Positions 16,342 through 24,583 of a stretch of 56,427 nucleotides of DNA are shown here, one piece after another. The notes under the pieces are model-generated. The model made no database searches, was not told the DNA's origin, and was given only the letters and a program-made list of their open reading frames with translations. This DNA comes from RUG11894 sp964344335. GTDB taxonomy: Bacteria > Bacillota > Clostridia > Peptostreptococcales > Anaerovoracaceae. The first letter of the stretch is position 1, and each line of letters begins with the position of its first letter. Where the stretch lies: positions 1 through 56,427 of the forward strand of contig CAYFMW010000007.1 of assembly GCA_964344335.1 (NCBI GenBank), in the 5' to 3' direction. Both the position numbers and the translations under genes were made by a program.

Positions 16342-18342
16342 TTAGAACAGTCCGCCGAACTTCAGAAAGAGAGGTGCGAATACGACTGCAACTATGGTCA
16401 TAAGCTTTATAAGTATGTTAATCGAAGGTCCGGAGGTATCCTTGAAGGGGTCTCCTACGGTGTCTCCGACTACGGCCGCGCGGTGGGCTTCACTGCCCTT
16501 TCCGCCGTATGCGCCGCCTTCTATATACTTCTTGGCATTGTCCCAGGCACCGCCTGCGTTCGACATGAACAGCGCCATCAGGACACCCGTTACGAGGCTT
16601 CCGCAGAGCATGCCGCCCAGAGCCTCGGTTCCCATTATAAAGCCTATCGCCAGAGGCGCCATGATTGCAAGCAGTGCGGGTGCAATCATTTCCTTGAGTG
16701 CAGCCTTCGTGGAGATGTCTACGCACCTTGCGTAGTCAGGCTTGGAAGTGCCGGCCATTATTCCGGAATCCTCTCTGAACTGGCGCCTTACTTCCTCTAT
16801 CATCTGGTTAGCGGCCTTGCCTACGGAATTCATGGTGAAGGCCGAGAAGAGGAAGGGAAGCATTCCGCCGATGAAAGTTCCCGCTATGACCATGGGATCC
16901 AGTATATTGATTGTCTCGAGTTGGACGACCTCGGAATAGGACACGAAGAGCGCGAGTGCCGTCAACGCGGCCGAGCCTATCGCAAAGCCCTTTCCTATCG
17001 CAGCCGTGGTGTTTCCAACGGAGTCCAGAGTATCCGTTATATGCCTGACTTCCTCCGGAAGGTCCGCCATCTCCGCAATTCCGCCGGCATTATCCGATAC
17101 GGGACCGTAGGCGTCGACCGCTATGGTCATGCCCGCGGTGGAGAGCATTCCTACCGCTGCGAGAGCTATGCCGTAGAGTCCGCCGAAGTAATAGGCCGCG
17201 ATCGTTCCTATCGCTATAATTATTATGGGAATAACGGTGGAATGCATGCCTACGGCGAGGCCCGCTATTATGTTAGTTGCCGGACCCGTCTGAGACTGTG
17301 CGGCAATCCTTTTTACACTACCGTAGTTATCAGCCGTATAAATTTCCGTTATCTTTCCTATCGCCGTTCCTACGACCAGGCCGCTTATTACGGACCAGCC
17401 CATATTGAAAGATCCGAAGAACTGCTTGCTGAGCACGACGGAAGCAACGGCCGCCAGTATCGCGGCGACATAGGTACCGCCGTTCAAAGCCTTCGAGGGG
17501 TTGGACTTCTCGTCTCCCTTAACGGAGAGAATTCCGACGATCGAAGCCACTATTCCGACGGCGGAAATAATCAGCGGGAACTCGATGCCCTTTTTCGCGT
17601 CGAATTCAAAACTCGCCGCAAATGCGAGCGCTATCGCGGATATGATTGAACCCACATAGGACTCGAAGAGGTCAGATCCCATGCCGGCCACATCGCCGAC
17701 ATTGTCTCCGACATTATCGGCGATGACCGCGGGATTGCGGGGGTCATCCTCAGGGATACCCGCTTCGACCTTACCTACCAGGTCGGCTCCGACATCCGCA
17801 GCCTTTGTATAGATTCCGCCTCCGACGCGTCCGAAGAGCGCCATGGAAGAAGCGCCGAGTCCAAATCCGGTAAGACATCTTCTGACGGTATCCGGGTCCA
17901 AAAGAACGCAGGCGAGGCCCACGCCGAGAACTCCCAGTCCTACCACGCACAGACCCATCACCGCGCCGCTTCTGAAGGCGACGCTGAGAGCCTTGTTCAT
18001 TCCGCCCTCGGCCGCAGCGTGAGCTGTCCGCACATTGCCTTTAGTTGCAACATTCATTCCGAAATAGCCCGCGAGCACCGAAAATAAGGCCCCGAACACG
18101 AAGAGAATGGCGGTAACCCAATCTATCCCGAAGCCCAGAATGAGCACCAGAGCGATTACAACAAAGACCATGGTTCTGTATTCCCTCTTGAGGAATGCCA
18201 TCGATCCTTCCTGAATAAAGCCGGCAATCTCTCTCATCCTTTCGTTTCCGGCAGGCTGCTTGCCCACCCAATTGACGAGACCGAATGCGACCAGCAGGGC
18301 CGCGGCACCCACCGCAGGGGCAACCCAAGATAAATAATCCAT
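16342..18342 (-). CDS. hppA: Membrane-bound ion-pumping pyrophosphatase, K+-dependent type
   Basis: 666-aa integral membrane pyrophosphatase with about 15-16 hydrophobic segments; it hydrolyses pyrophosphate and pumps H+ or Na+ outward. The substrate motif DVGADLVGKVE (near 220) and the NVGDNVGD aspartates bind Mg-pyrophosphate. The residue after GNTT in GNTTAAIGKGFAIG is alanine, the hallmark of the K+-requiring branch (lysine marks the K+-independent branch). Many K+-dependent enzymes of anaerobes pump Na+, so either ion is possible. It lies downstream of secG, separated by a hairpin, and ends at the terminator at 16274. It would recover energy from pyrophosphate made by biosynthesis. Confidence 0.95.
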   Translation of the reverse strand: MDYLSWVAPAVGAAALLVAFGLVNWVGKQPAGNERMREIAGFIQEGSMAFLKREYRTMVFVVIALVLILGFGIDWVTAILFVFGALFSVLAGYFGMNVATKGNVRTAHAAAEGGMNKALSVAFRSGAVMGLCVVGLGVLGVGLACVLLDPDTVRRCLTGFGLGASSMALFGRVGGGIYTKAADVGADLVGKVEAGIPEDDPRNPAVIADNVGDNVGDVAGMGSDLFESYVGSIISAIALAFAASFEFDAKKGIEFPLIISAVGIVASIVGILSVKGDEKSNPSKALNGGTYVAAILAAVASVVLSKQFFGSFNMGWSVISGLVVGTAIGKITEIYTADNYGSVKRIAAQSQTGPATNIIAGLAVGMHSTVIPIIIIAIGTIAAYYFGGLYGIALAAVGMLSTAGMTIAVDAYGPVSDNAGGIAEMADLPEEVRHITDTLDSVGNTTAAIGKGFAIGSAALTALALFVSYSEVVQLETINILDPMVIAGTFIGGMLPFLFSAFTMNSVGKAANQMIEEVRRQFREDSGIMAGTSKPDYARCVDISTKAALKEMIAPALLAIMAPLAIGFIMGTEALGGMLCGSLVTGVLMALFMSNAGGAWDNAKKYIEGGAYGGKGSEAHRAAVVGDTVGDPFKDTSGPSINILIKLMTIVAVVFAPLFLKFGGLF

Positions 18343-18396
18343 GACGAATCTGTCCTCCTTATATATTTAACGATATAACAAATACTTAAAACGCAA

Positions 18397-18433
18397 CGCT
18401 GACAGGCGAATCTGAAGACTCCGCCTCTCAGCG
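18397..18433 (-). terminator. secG terminator
   Basis: CGCTGA/TCAGCG and, inside it, AGGCG/CGCCT make a two-part stem between secG and hppA. On the minus strand it is followed by TTGCGTTTTAA. It may only partly stop transcription into hppA. Confidence 0.6.
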
Positions 18434-18469
18434 CGATAAGCTTAATTATCCCTCAAAAAAAGGGTTCTC

Positions 18470-18700
18470 TCACTGTATTACCACCAGTGCCAAGGCAGCG
18501 ACTATGAACACCACCGCAGCCCCGACCGTGACTTTAGAGAGTATGGCATCGTAGCCCTTGCTCTTCTTTTTTCCGAAGAGTTGCTCCGCCCCGCCGCCTA
18601 TAACGCCGGACAGACCGGCCTTGCTTCCGGACTGAAACAGCACGCTGGCGATGAGCGCAAGCGAAGCGATGGCTAAGAGTACCAACAGAAATATTTTCAC
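18470..18700 (-). CDS. secG: Preprotein translocase subunit SecG
   Basis: 76-aa SecG, the small subunit that assists SecYE in protein export. Two hydrophobic helices (residues 1-20 and 52-75) flank the conserved polar loop with QSGSKAGLSGVIGGGAEQLFG, the family signature. It starts at GTG 18700 behind GGAGG. As in many Bacillota it sits just downstream of the eno transcription unit, but the eno terminator and a promoter of its own lie between. Confidence 0.92.
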   Translation of the reverse strand: MKIFLLVLLAIASLALIASVLFQSGSKAGLSGVIGGGAEQLFGKKKSKGYDAILSKVTVGAAVVFIVAALALVVIQ

Positions 18701-18730
18701 TTTCGGTACCTCCTTATAAATAACTATTGA

Positions 18731-18759
18731 ATTCTAGCATAGGAACCCTATTAAATCAA
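18731..18759 (-). promoter_or_regulatory. secG promoter
   Basis: On the minus strand TTGATT (18759-18754), a 17-bp spacer and TAGAAT (18736-18731) lie about 30 bp before the GTG start. Confidence 0.55.
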
Positions 18760-18835
18760 GCCGAATTCAGTATCCAAGATAAAATTCAAGGCTTATTCCC
18801 GGGCGTTGCTTCATTAGCGCCTTCAGTCCTGAGGT

Positions 18836-18856
18836 AAAAACAGAGGCTACCCTCTG
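18836..18856 (-). terminator. eno terminator
   Basis: On the minus strand CAGAGG, a GTAG loop and CCTCTG are followed directly by TTTTT. It lies about 45 bp after the eno stop and closes the glycolytic unit. Confidence 0.85.
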
Positions 18857-18898
18857 CTTTTCCGCATTTCAAACAAAAATTTAGACTTTCTTTAAAAC

Positions 18899-20188
18899 TC
18901 AGCGCAGATTATAGAACACATCCGTTCCGGCATAGACCGCGCCGCCGCCGAGCATATCCTCTATGCGAAGCAATCTGTTGTACTTCGCAATCCTGTCGGT
19001 TCTGGAAAGAGAACCGGTCTTAATCTGTCCCGTATTTAAAGCCACTACGATATCCGCTATCGCGGTATCCTCGGTCTCTCCGGATCTGTGGGAAATTACC
19101 GCGGTGTAGGAGGCGCGCTTGGCCATCTCCACGGCATTCAGGGTCTCCGTGAGGGTTCCTATCTGGTTCGGCTTTATGAGTATGGAGTTCGCTACACCTT
19201 TTTCTATGCCTTGCGCAAGGCGGGCTGTATTGGTAACGAATAGATCGTCGCCCACTATCTGAACCTTGCTTCCCAGTGTATCCGTAAGCTTCTTCCAGCC
19301 CTCCCAATCGTCCTCGGCCATGCCGTCCTCTATGGAGATGAGCGGATATTTTCCGGCGAGCATCTCGTAGTATTCGCAGAGCTCCTGCGCGTTTCTGGAT
19401 ACGCCCTCGCCGCTGAAATTGTACAACTTCTTTTCCTCGTCGTAGAGCTCGGTGGCCGCGACATCCAGCGCTATAAAGATATCCCTGCCGGGCTCGTAAC
19501 CCGCCTTTTCGATGGCCTTGATTATAAAGCCTATCGCCTCTTCGTTGGTCTTGAGATTCGGTGCAAAGCCGCCTTCATCGCCGACCGCAGTCGAAAGATT
19601 CTTTTCCTTGAGCAGTCCGCTGAGCGCGTGGAAGGTTTCCGCCCCCATGCGCAGGGCCTCGGAGAAGCATTCCGCCCCCGCGGGCATTATCATAAATTCC
19701 TGTATGTCCAGAGAATTGTCCGCATGCTCTCCGCCGTTCATTATATTCATCATCGGAACGGGCAGATGCTTTGCGCCTACTCCTCCAAGGTATCTGAAGA
19801 GCGGAAGCTTAAGGGAATTTGCCGCGGCATCGGCTGCAGCCAGAGAAACTCCGAGTATCGCGTTGGCTCCGAGATTTCCTTTATTCTCGCTGCCGTCGAG
19901 TTCTATAAGGTAATTATCCAGCAGAAGCTGATCGTAGGCGGACAGACCCTCCACATGAGGAGCGATAATCTCGTTGACATTCTCCACCGCCTTGAGCACT
20001 CCCTTGCCGCGATAGCGGCTCTTATCTCCGTCGCGAAGCTCCACGGCCTCGTGGCTACCGGTGCTGGCTCCCGAGGGGACTATCGCCCTTCCGAAGCTTC
20101 CGTCCAATAGACGAACTTCCACTTCGACAGTGGGATTTCCCCTGCTGTCGAGAACTTCTCTGGCATAAACTTCATCGATGTAATTCAT
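18899..20188 (-). CDS. eno: Enolase
   Basis: 429-aa phosphopyruvate hydratase (2-phosphoglycerate to phosphoenolpyruvate). Typical marks are the N-terminal REVLDSRGNPTVEVEV, GASTG near 40, the Mg ligands in ALDVAA, SIEDGM and GDDLF, and the signature ILIKPNQIGTLTET near residue 335 with the catalytic lysine, followed by SHRSGETED. Full length. It is the last gene of pgk-tpiA-eno with a 15-bp gap after tpiA; phosphoglycerate mutase and gap, often in this operon, are absent here. Confidence 0.97.
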   Translation of the reverse strand: MNYIDEVYAREVLDSRGNPTVEVEVRLLDGSFGRAIVPSGASTGSHEAVELRDGDKSRYRGKGVLKAVENVNEIIAPHVEGLSAYDQLLLDNYLIELDGSENKGNLGANAILGVSLAAADAAANSLKLPLFRYLGGVGAKHLPVPMMNIMNGGEHADNSLDIQEFMIMPAGAECFSEALRMGAETFHALSGLLKEKNLSTAVGDEGGFAPNLKTNEEAIGFIIKAIEKAGYEPGRDIFIALDVAATELYDEEKKLYNFSGEGVSRNAQELCEYYEMLAGKYPLISIEDGMAEDDWEGWKKLTDTLGSKVQIVGDDLFVTNTARLAQGIEKGVANSILIKPNQIGTLTETLNAVEMAKRASYTAVISHRSGETEDTAIADIVVALNTGQIKTGSLSRTDRIAKYNRLLRIEDMLGGGAVYAGTDVFYNLR

Positions 20189-20203
20189 TGCTGCATTCCT
20201 CCC

Positions 20204-20962
20204 TTACTGCTCGGCAAGATTTATAATTTCCACAAAGTTGTACGGATCGAGGCTCGCTCCGCCAACCAAAGCTCCGTCTATATCGGGCATCCCGAGTATT
20301 TCGCGGGCATTGTCCGGCTTTACGCTGCCGCCGTACTGAATTATGACGGCCTCCGCAACTTCAGCGCCGTAGATATCCGCAATCACCTTGCGGATAAAGC
20401 CGCACATCTCCTGAGCCGCCTCCGGGGTCGCAACCCTGCCCGTGCCGATGGCCCATACCGGCTCGTATGCTATAACCGCCTTTTGTACATCTTCTTCCTC
20501 GCAGCCCGCCAGCGCCATTACGACCTGATGGCGGACGATGTGCTTCTCCAGGCCCTGCTGCCTCTGCTCCAGAGTTTCCCCACAGCAGATTATGGGGAGT
20601 ATCCCCCACTTGAAAGCCTTCTTTACCTTCTTATTGACGGTCTCGTCGGTCTCCGCAAAGTATTTGCGCCTCTCGGAGTGCCCCAGAATTACATAGTCCA
20701 CGCCTATCTCCTTGAGCATGGATCCGGAAATTTCGCCCGTAAATGCTCCCTCATCTTCGTAGTGCATATTCTGAGCCGCCGTGTACAGCTCGGTTCCGGC
20801 GAACATCTCCTCTATAGCATAGAGCTCGGTAAAGGGCGCGGCTATGCACACATCCACGCCGGGAATCCTCCTGTATACCGAGAGAAATTGCCTCGTAAAC
20901 TCCCGGGCATTCTCGGTGCTCATGTGCATCTTCCAGTTTCCGGCTATCAGCATCCTCCTCAT
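20204..20962 (-). CDS. tpiA: Triosephosphate isomerase
   Basis: 252-aa TIM-barrel enzyme interconverting dihydroxyacetone phosphate and glyceraldehyde 3-phosphate. N-K-H (AGNWKMH, residues 8-14), the catalytic histidine in ILGHSERR near 97, the catalytic glutamate in AYEPVWAIGTG near 170, and YGGSVKPDN near 213 are all present. It starts at 20962 with GGAGG before it; an in-frame ATG three codons later is too close to the internal AGGAGG to be preferred. It lies 10 bp after pgk and 15 bp before eno. Confidence 0.97.
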   Translation of the reverse strand: MRRMLIAGNWKMHMSTENAREFTRQFLSVYRRIPGVDVCIAAPFTELYAIEEMFAGTELYTAAQNMHYEDEGAFTGEISGSMLKEIGVDYVILGHSERRKYFAETDETVNKKVKKAFKWGILPIICCGETLEQRQQGLEKHIVRHQVVMALAGCEEEDVQKAVIAYEPVWAIGTGRVATPEAAQEMCGFIRKVIADIYGAEVAEAVIIQYGGSVKPDNAREILGMPDIDGALVGGASLDPYNFVEIINLAEQ

Positions 20963-20972
20963 ATTCTCCTCC

Positions 20973-22157
20973 TTATTTATCCTGCAGGCAGGCTACTCCA
21001 GGCAGGATTTTCCCTTCGAGAAACTCCAGCGAAGCGCCTCCTCCCGTGCTTATATGCGTCATATCTTCCTCTAAACCGAACTTGGCGACCGCCGCAGCCG
21101 AGTCTCCGCCGCCGACCACCGTAACGGCCTTGGATTTGGCCATCGCTTCGGCGACAGCCCTCGTTCCTTCGGCGAAGGCGTCGAATTCGAATACTCCCAT
21201 CGGGCCGTTCCAAAATATGGTCCCGGCTCCCTTTATCTCCTTTTCGTATATTTCTATCGTCTTCGGCCCTATATCCAGACCCATCATCTGCGAAGGCATA
21301 TCTTCGTTGTCGGCTATACAGAACCCCGCATCCGCTGCGAAGCGATCCGCACACTTGCTGTCCACGGGAAGAAGCAACTCCACCCCGGCGGCCTTAGCCT
21401 TCTCCTCGAGCTCGCGTGCGAGTTCCAATTTATCCTCCTCGCAGAGGCTGGTACCTATATCAAAACCCCTGGCCTTGAGGAAGGTGTAGGCCATGCCGCC
21501 TCCGATTATTATGGAATCCGACTTGCTCATCAGATTTTCAATTACGCCTATCTTATCCGAGACCTTCGAACCCCCGAGAATCGCCACGAAGGGTCTCTTC
21601 GGATCGTCGAGGACCTCCCCCAAAAAGCGCAATTCCTTTTCAATCAAAAATCCGCTGACCGCGGGCAGAAAATCCGCTATTCCCGCCGTCGATGCATGCG
21701 CCCTGTGAGCCGTCCCGAAGGCATCGTTCACATAGATATCCGCGAGCTCCGCAAGCTCCTTGCTGAAGGCGGGGTCGTTGGCCTCCTCCTCGGCTCTGAA
21801 TCTCAGATTTTCCAGGAGCATAAGCTGACCGGGCTTAAGGGCCGCAGCCGCCTTTCGCACGCTGTCGTCCACGACCGCATCGCTCTTTGCGAATATCACC
21901 TCTTTTCCGCTGAGCTCTTCGAGCCTCTTTGCGACGGGCGCGAGGGTGAATTCGTCGTTCGGCTTTCCCTTCGGACGCCCCAGGTGGCTCATGAGTATTA
22001 CGGAAGCTCCGTTTTCCAGAAGATAATTTATGCTGGGCAGAGCTGATGCAATCCGCCTGTCGTCGCTTATCTCCCCGTCCTTAAGCGGCACATTAAAATC
22101 GCAGCGGCAGATTGTCCTCTTTCCGCTAACATTTATATCTTTTACGCTTTTCTTCAT
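20973..22157 (-). CDS. pgk: Phosphoglycerate kinase
   Basis: 394-aa monomeric kinase making ATP from 1,3-bisphosphoglycerate. Signature RCDFNVPLKDG (18-28), the substrate-binding HLGRPKG near 60, GGSKVSDKIGV near 195, GGGMAYTFLKA near 222 and the C-terminal GGGDSAAAVAKFG are clear. Full length and intact, with a CCGGAGGAG ribosome binding site. It starts the pgk-tpiA-eno set; the gene before it is rpoN, about 100 bp away, where other Bacillota carry cggR-gap. Confidence 0.97.
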   Translation of the reverse strand: MKKSVKDINVSGKRTICRCDFNVPLKDGEISDDRRIASALPSINYLLENGASVILMSHLGRPKGKPNDEFTLAPVAKRLEELSGKEVIFAKSDAVVDDSVRKAAAALKPGQLMLLENLRFRAEEEANDPAFSKELAELADIYVNDAFGTAHRAHASTAGIADFLPAVSGFLIEKELRFLGEVLDDPKRPFVAILGGSKVSDKIGVIENLMSKSDSIIIGGGMAYTFLKARGFDIGTSLCEEDKLELARELEEKAKAAGVELLLPVDSKCADRFAADAGFCIADNEDMPSQMMGLDIGPKTIEIYEKEIKGAGTIFWNGPMGVFEFDAFAEGTRAVAEAMAKSKAVTVVGGGDSAAAVAKFGLEEDMTHISTGGGASLEFLEGKILPGVACLQDK

Positions 22158-22256
22158 ATTCTTTCTCCTCCGGCTTACTTTATCGATACAGGTTCTACTA
22201 CCTGCGATTGAACATGCTCACATACGACTTGCCCTCTTATTCCGCGGCAACCCGGG

Positions 22257-23633
22257 TCAATATCGCCGCCTACCGGAGGACGAGGCTATCGCCTCGGCTT
22301 CCCTGTATTTGGCGACGGTCCTGCGGGAAATATCTATCCCCCAGCGCCGCCTCAGAAGATCCGAGAGCTGCTGATCGCTGTAGGGCGAGCGTTCGTCCTC
22401 GGTATCTATGCATTCCCTTATCCGTTTCTTCGCCTCCGCCGCGGTAACTCCTTGCCCCCGCGCGGAAGGGATTTCAGCTGAAAAGAGTGCCTTCATATCG
22501 AAAAGACCGCGCGGCGTCTGCATGTACTTGCCCGAGCAGCAACGGCTTACGGTGGATTCATGAACACCTGCAATCTTCGCAACATCTGCCAGCCTCATGG
22601 GTGCGGGAAATTCCGAAAGAGCTGCGAAAAAATCTCCCTGTATATCAATTATAGCAGAAGAGACGCTCAATATCGTCCTCCTGCGTTGATCTATGCTCCT
22701 TATCAGCCACATCGCGGCATCCATCTTTTTGTTTATATAATCCTTGAGTTCTTCGTCGGAGTCCGGATGGGAAAGAAGCTTCCTGTAAGTGGGGCTGAGA
22801 GTGAGGGAAGGATAGTTTCCCTCGTTCAGATGCGGAACGAATTCCTCGCCGCGCTTCTCCAGCATTATGTCCGGGCGGATGTAGCGAGGAGCTGCGCTTT
22901 CCGAAAACAGCCTGCCGGGCCTGGGTTCCAGAGTTTTTATGATGTCGCAGGCCGCCTGGACTCTCTCGGGCTCCATCTCCCATTGCTCGGCGATGGCGGA
23001 TATCCTGTTTGCGGCAATATCCTCAAGGTTATTCTTAACCAGTTTGAGCGCATCGGCGGCCTCGGGGCCCATGCGCTTCAGCTGAATTTCGAGACACTCG
23101 GAGAGATTCCTCGCCCCGATGCCGGCGGGCTCCATTCCCTGAATATAAAAAAGGGCCTCGCGCACAAGCTGCGCTTTTGCGCCGCTGCGCTCCCCTATCT
23201 CCGCAAGACTTACCCTCAAATAGCCGTCCTCATCCAGGCAGGCCGCGATATACGATGCGGTTTTAAGAAGGTCCTCCGCAAGCCCGCTAAGCTCCAGCTC
23301 CCTGCAAAGATGCTCCGCGAGAGTTATGGATGACGCAGGAATTTGCGGCTCGTATTCCTCCGCGGCAAAAGAATAGGATGCCGCCGCGGGTATATCCCGC
23401 ATGTACTGCGCCCAATCTTCTCCTGCGCGCTCCCCTTCCTCGGCTCTCTTCGCCCTGCGCTCCGCATCCGCAGCATCGTCGATCTCCAGCATGGGGTTTG
23501 AGAGCAGCTGCTCCTGAATATGAGACTCAAGCTGCGTAGCATTCAACTGCAGCAGCTGAATCGCCTGGATGAGTCCGGGCGTGAGCGCGAGCTTCTGACT
23601 CTGTTCCGTTTTTAATTCGTAGGACTGCTTCAT
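22257..23633 (-). CDS. rpoN: RNA polymerase sigma-54 factor
   Basis: 458-aa sigma-54. Region I is the glutamine- and leucine-rich N-terminus (TPGLIQAIQLLQLNATQLE), which holds polymerase silent until an enhancer-binding ATPase acts. The core-binding region follows, then the DNA-binding HTH (VAKIAGVHESTVSRCCSGKY) and the RpoN box near the end, SRRTVAKYRE, almost identical to the consensus ARRTVAKYRE. It lies 27 bp after a small sigma-70-type gene and upstream of pgk. No -24/-12 promoter or enhancer-binding protein gene was found in this window, so its targets lie elsewhere. Confidence 0.95.
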   Translation of the reverse strand: MKQSYELKTEQSQKLALTPGLIQAIQLLQLNATQLESHIQEQLLSNPMLEIDDAADAERRAKRAEEGERAGEDWAQYMRDIPAAASYSFAAEEYEPQIPASSITLAEHLCRELELSGLAEDLLKTASYIAACLDEDGYLRVSLAEIGERSGAKAQLVREALFYIQGMEPAGIGARNLSECLEIQLKRMGPEAADALKLVKNNLEDIAANRISAIAEQWEMEPERVQAACDIIKTLEPRPGRLFSESAAPRYIRPDIMLEKRGEEFVPHLNEGNYPSLTLSPTYRKLLSHPDSDEELKDYINKKMDAAMWLIRSIDQRRRTILSVSSAIIDIQGDFFAALSEFPAPMRLADVAKIAGVHESTVSRCCSGKYMQTPRGLFDMKALFSAEIPSARGQGVTAAEAKKRIRECIDTEDERSPYSDQQLSDLLRRRWGIDISRRTVAKYREAEAIASSSGRRRY

Positions 23634-23660
23634 ACATTAAATTGTACCACCAATCGCCTT

Positions 23661-24203
23661 TTATGTTGAGTCTCTTCCGCTCAATCGCTCGAAATTTATT
23701 CGGGCATTTTCGAGCCCCCTGTAGATTCGTCCCGAAATGCAGTGGCTGCTGACGCTGACCCTGCGCGCGAGCTCCGCAGGTTTAAGTCCGATGTAAGTGC
23801 AACAATAAAGCGCTTCCCTCTGCTTTTGCGGAAGCGCTCCGAGCGCTTCGCGCAGCAGTTCTCCGCGCGCCAGCTCCAAAAATTCCTCTTCCGCACTGCG
23901 ACTGAAGAGTCCGCAGGCCGGGTCCTCAAAAGGCAATTCCTTCCGCGCGCAGAGCATGCCTTTTATATGATTGGCTAAAATAGAAAACAGCCACTTCTCC
24001 GCCTTTTTAGGGTCGCGCAGCTGTTCCAACTTTTCCCATGCAATACAAAACGCGCTCTGCACCGCGTCCTCTGCATCGTGATGATTTTTTAAGGTCTTGA
24101 GACTGTATGCGTAGAGCTTTTCCCTGCAGGAAACTATATTTTCGATGAAGAACTCGTGCCTGCCTCCATACTCATTGAAAGTTTTCCAACTACTTTTCCT
24201 TTC
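23661..24203 (-). CDS. ECF-like sigma factor, start codon not found
   Basis: Small sigma-70-type factor. The open frame runs 180 codons from just after TAG 24206-24204. Region 2 is clear (EKLYAYSLKTLKNHHDAEDA followed by VQSAF and EKWLFSILANHI), and region 4 follows (LPQKQREALYCCTYIG and VSVSSHCISGRIYRG). The first GTG in frame, 24062, would remove region 2.1 and half of 2.2, so the true start must be earlier, but no ATG, GTG or TTG occurs between 24063 and 24203. An out-of-frame ATG-AGT-ATG-GAG lies at about 24175. A one-base indel, a rare start codon, or +1 frameshifting from the HTH gene, whose stop lies inside this frame, would explain it. The listed end is the limit of the open frame, not a proven start. 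Confidence 0.7.
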   Translation of the reverse strand, partial: ERKSSWKTFNEYGGRHEFFIENIVSCREKLYAYSLKTLKNHHDAEDAVQSAFCIAWEKLEQLRDPKKAEKWLFSILANHIKGMLCARKELPFEDPACGLFSRSAEEEFLELARGELLREALGALPQKQREALYCCTYIGLKPAELARRVSVSSHCISGRIYRGLENARINFERLSGRDST

Positions 24204-24522
24204 CTACGCGTTGACGATAGATTGTCTTTACTATCTCCCTCACCAACAACTTATCTTCACGGGAAAACCCGTAATAATGCCCGATCATCTCATCGCAGTC
24301 CGAATGTGTCGAATATGGCAGGTCGATGAGCCCGAGTATATAATCAGCGCTTACATTATAAAACCTCGCGAGGTCCATAAGCACGAAGCAAGGCATATCT
24401 CGCCATCCGTCCTCATATCCCTTGTAGGTCTGAACATTTATCCCTATCGCTACGGCAAGTTTATCCTGTGTAAGCCCTTCTCTTTCGCGCAAATATTTAA
24501 GTCTGGCGGCCCTTGACAGCAT
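24190..24522 (-). CDS. XRE/Cro-type HTH transcriptional regulator
   Basis: 110-aa DNA-binding protein. An N-terminal helix-turn-helix of the Cro/C1 type (LKYLREREGLTQDKLAVAIG then NVQTYKGYEDG, residues 8-40) is followed by the LARFYNVSADYILGL motif usual in these regulators and a short C-terminal helix. The start at 24522 has GGAGG, but that site is buried in a hairpin (24529-24558). Its last codons overlap the open frame of the ECF-like sigma factor by 14 bp, so the two genes are probably co-expressed. Target unknown. Confidence 0.88.
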   Translation of the reverse strand: MLSRAARLKYLREREGLTQDKLAVAIGINVQTYKGYEDGWRDMPCFVLMDLARFYNVSADYILGLIDLPYSTHSDCDEMIGHYYGFSREDKLLVREIVKTIYRQRVGKEK

Positions 24523-24528
24523 AAAAAA

Positions 24529-24558
24529 CCTCCTTAGAGGATTTTAACCGAAAGGAGG
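24529..24558 (-). promoter_or_regulatory. Hairpin covering the HTH-gene ribosome binding site
   Basis: On the minus strand CCTCCTT (24558-24552) can pair with AAGGAGG (24535-24529), which holds the GGAGG ribosome binding site six bases before the ATG at 24522. Translation could be controlled by opening of this stem. Confidence 0.45.
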
Positions 24559-24583
24559 CTTTAGGCGTATATAGGTTTCGTTT

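Noticed and set aside
16309..17649. Very long open frame (446 codons) antisense to hppA; similar long antisense frames oppose dnaE, nrdJ, ileS and the M29 aminopeptidase
   Set aside because: They mirror the codon bias of the sense genes, encode low-complexity R/H/Y-rich sequence without domains, and lack suitable ribosome binding sites.
24060..24062. GTG 24062 as the true start of the ECF-like sigma factor
   Set aside because: It would remove most of conserved region 2, which is clearly encoded in frame upstream.
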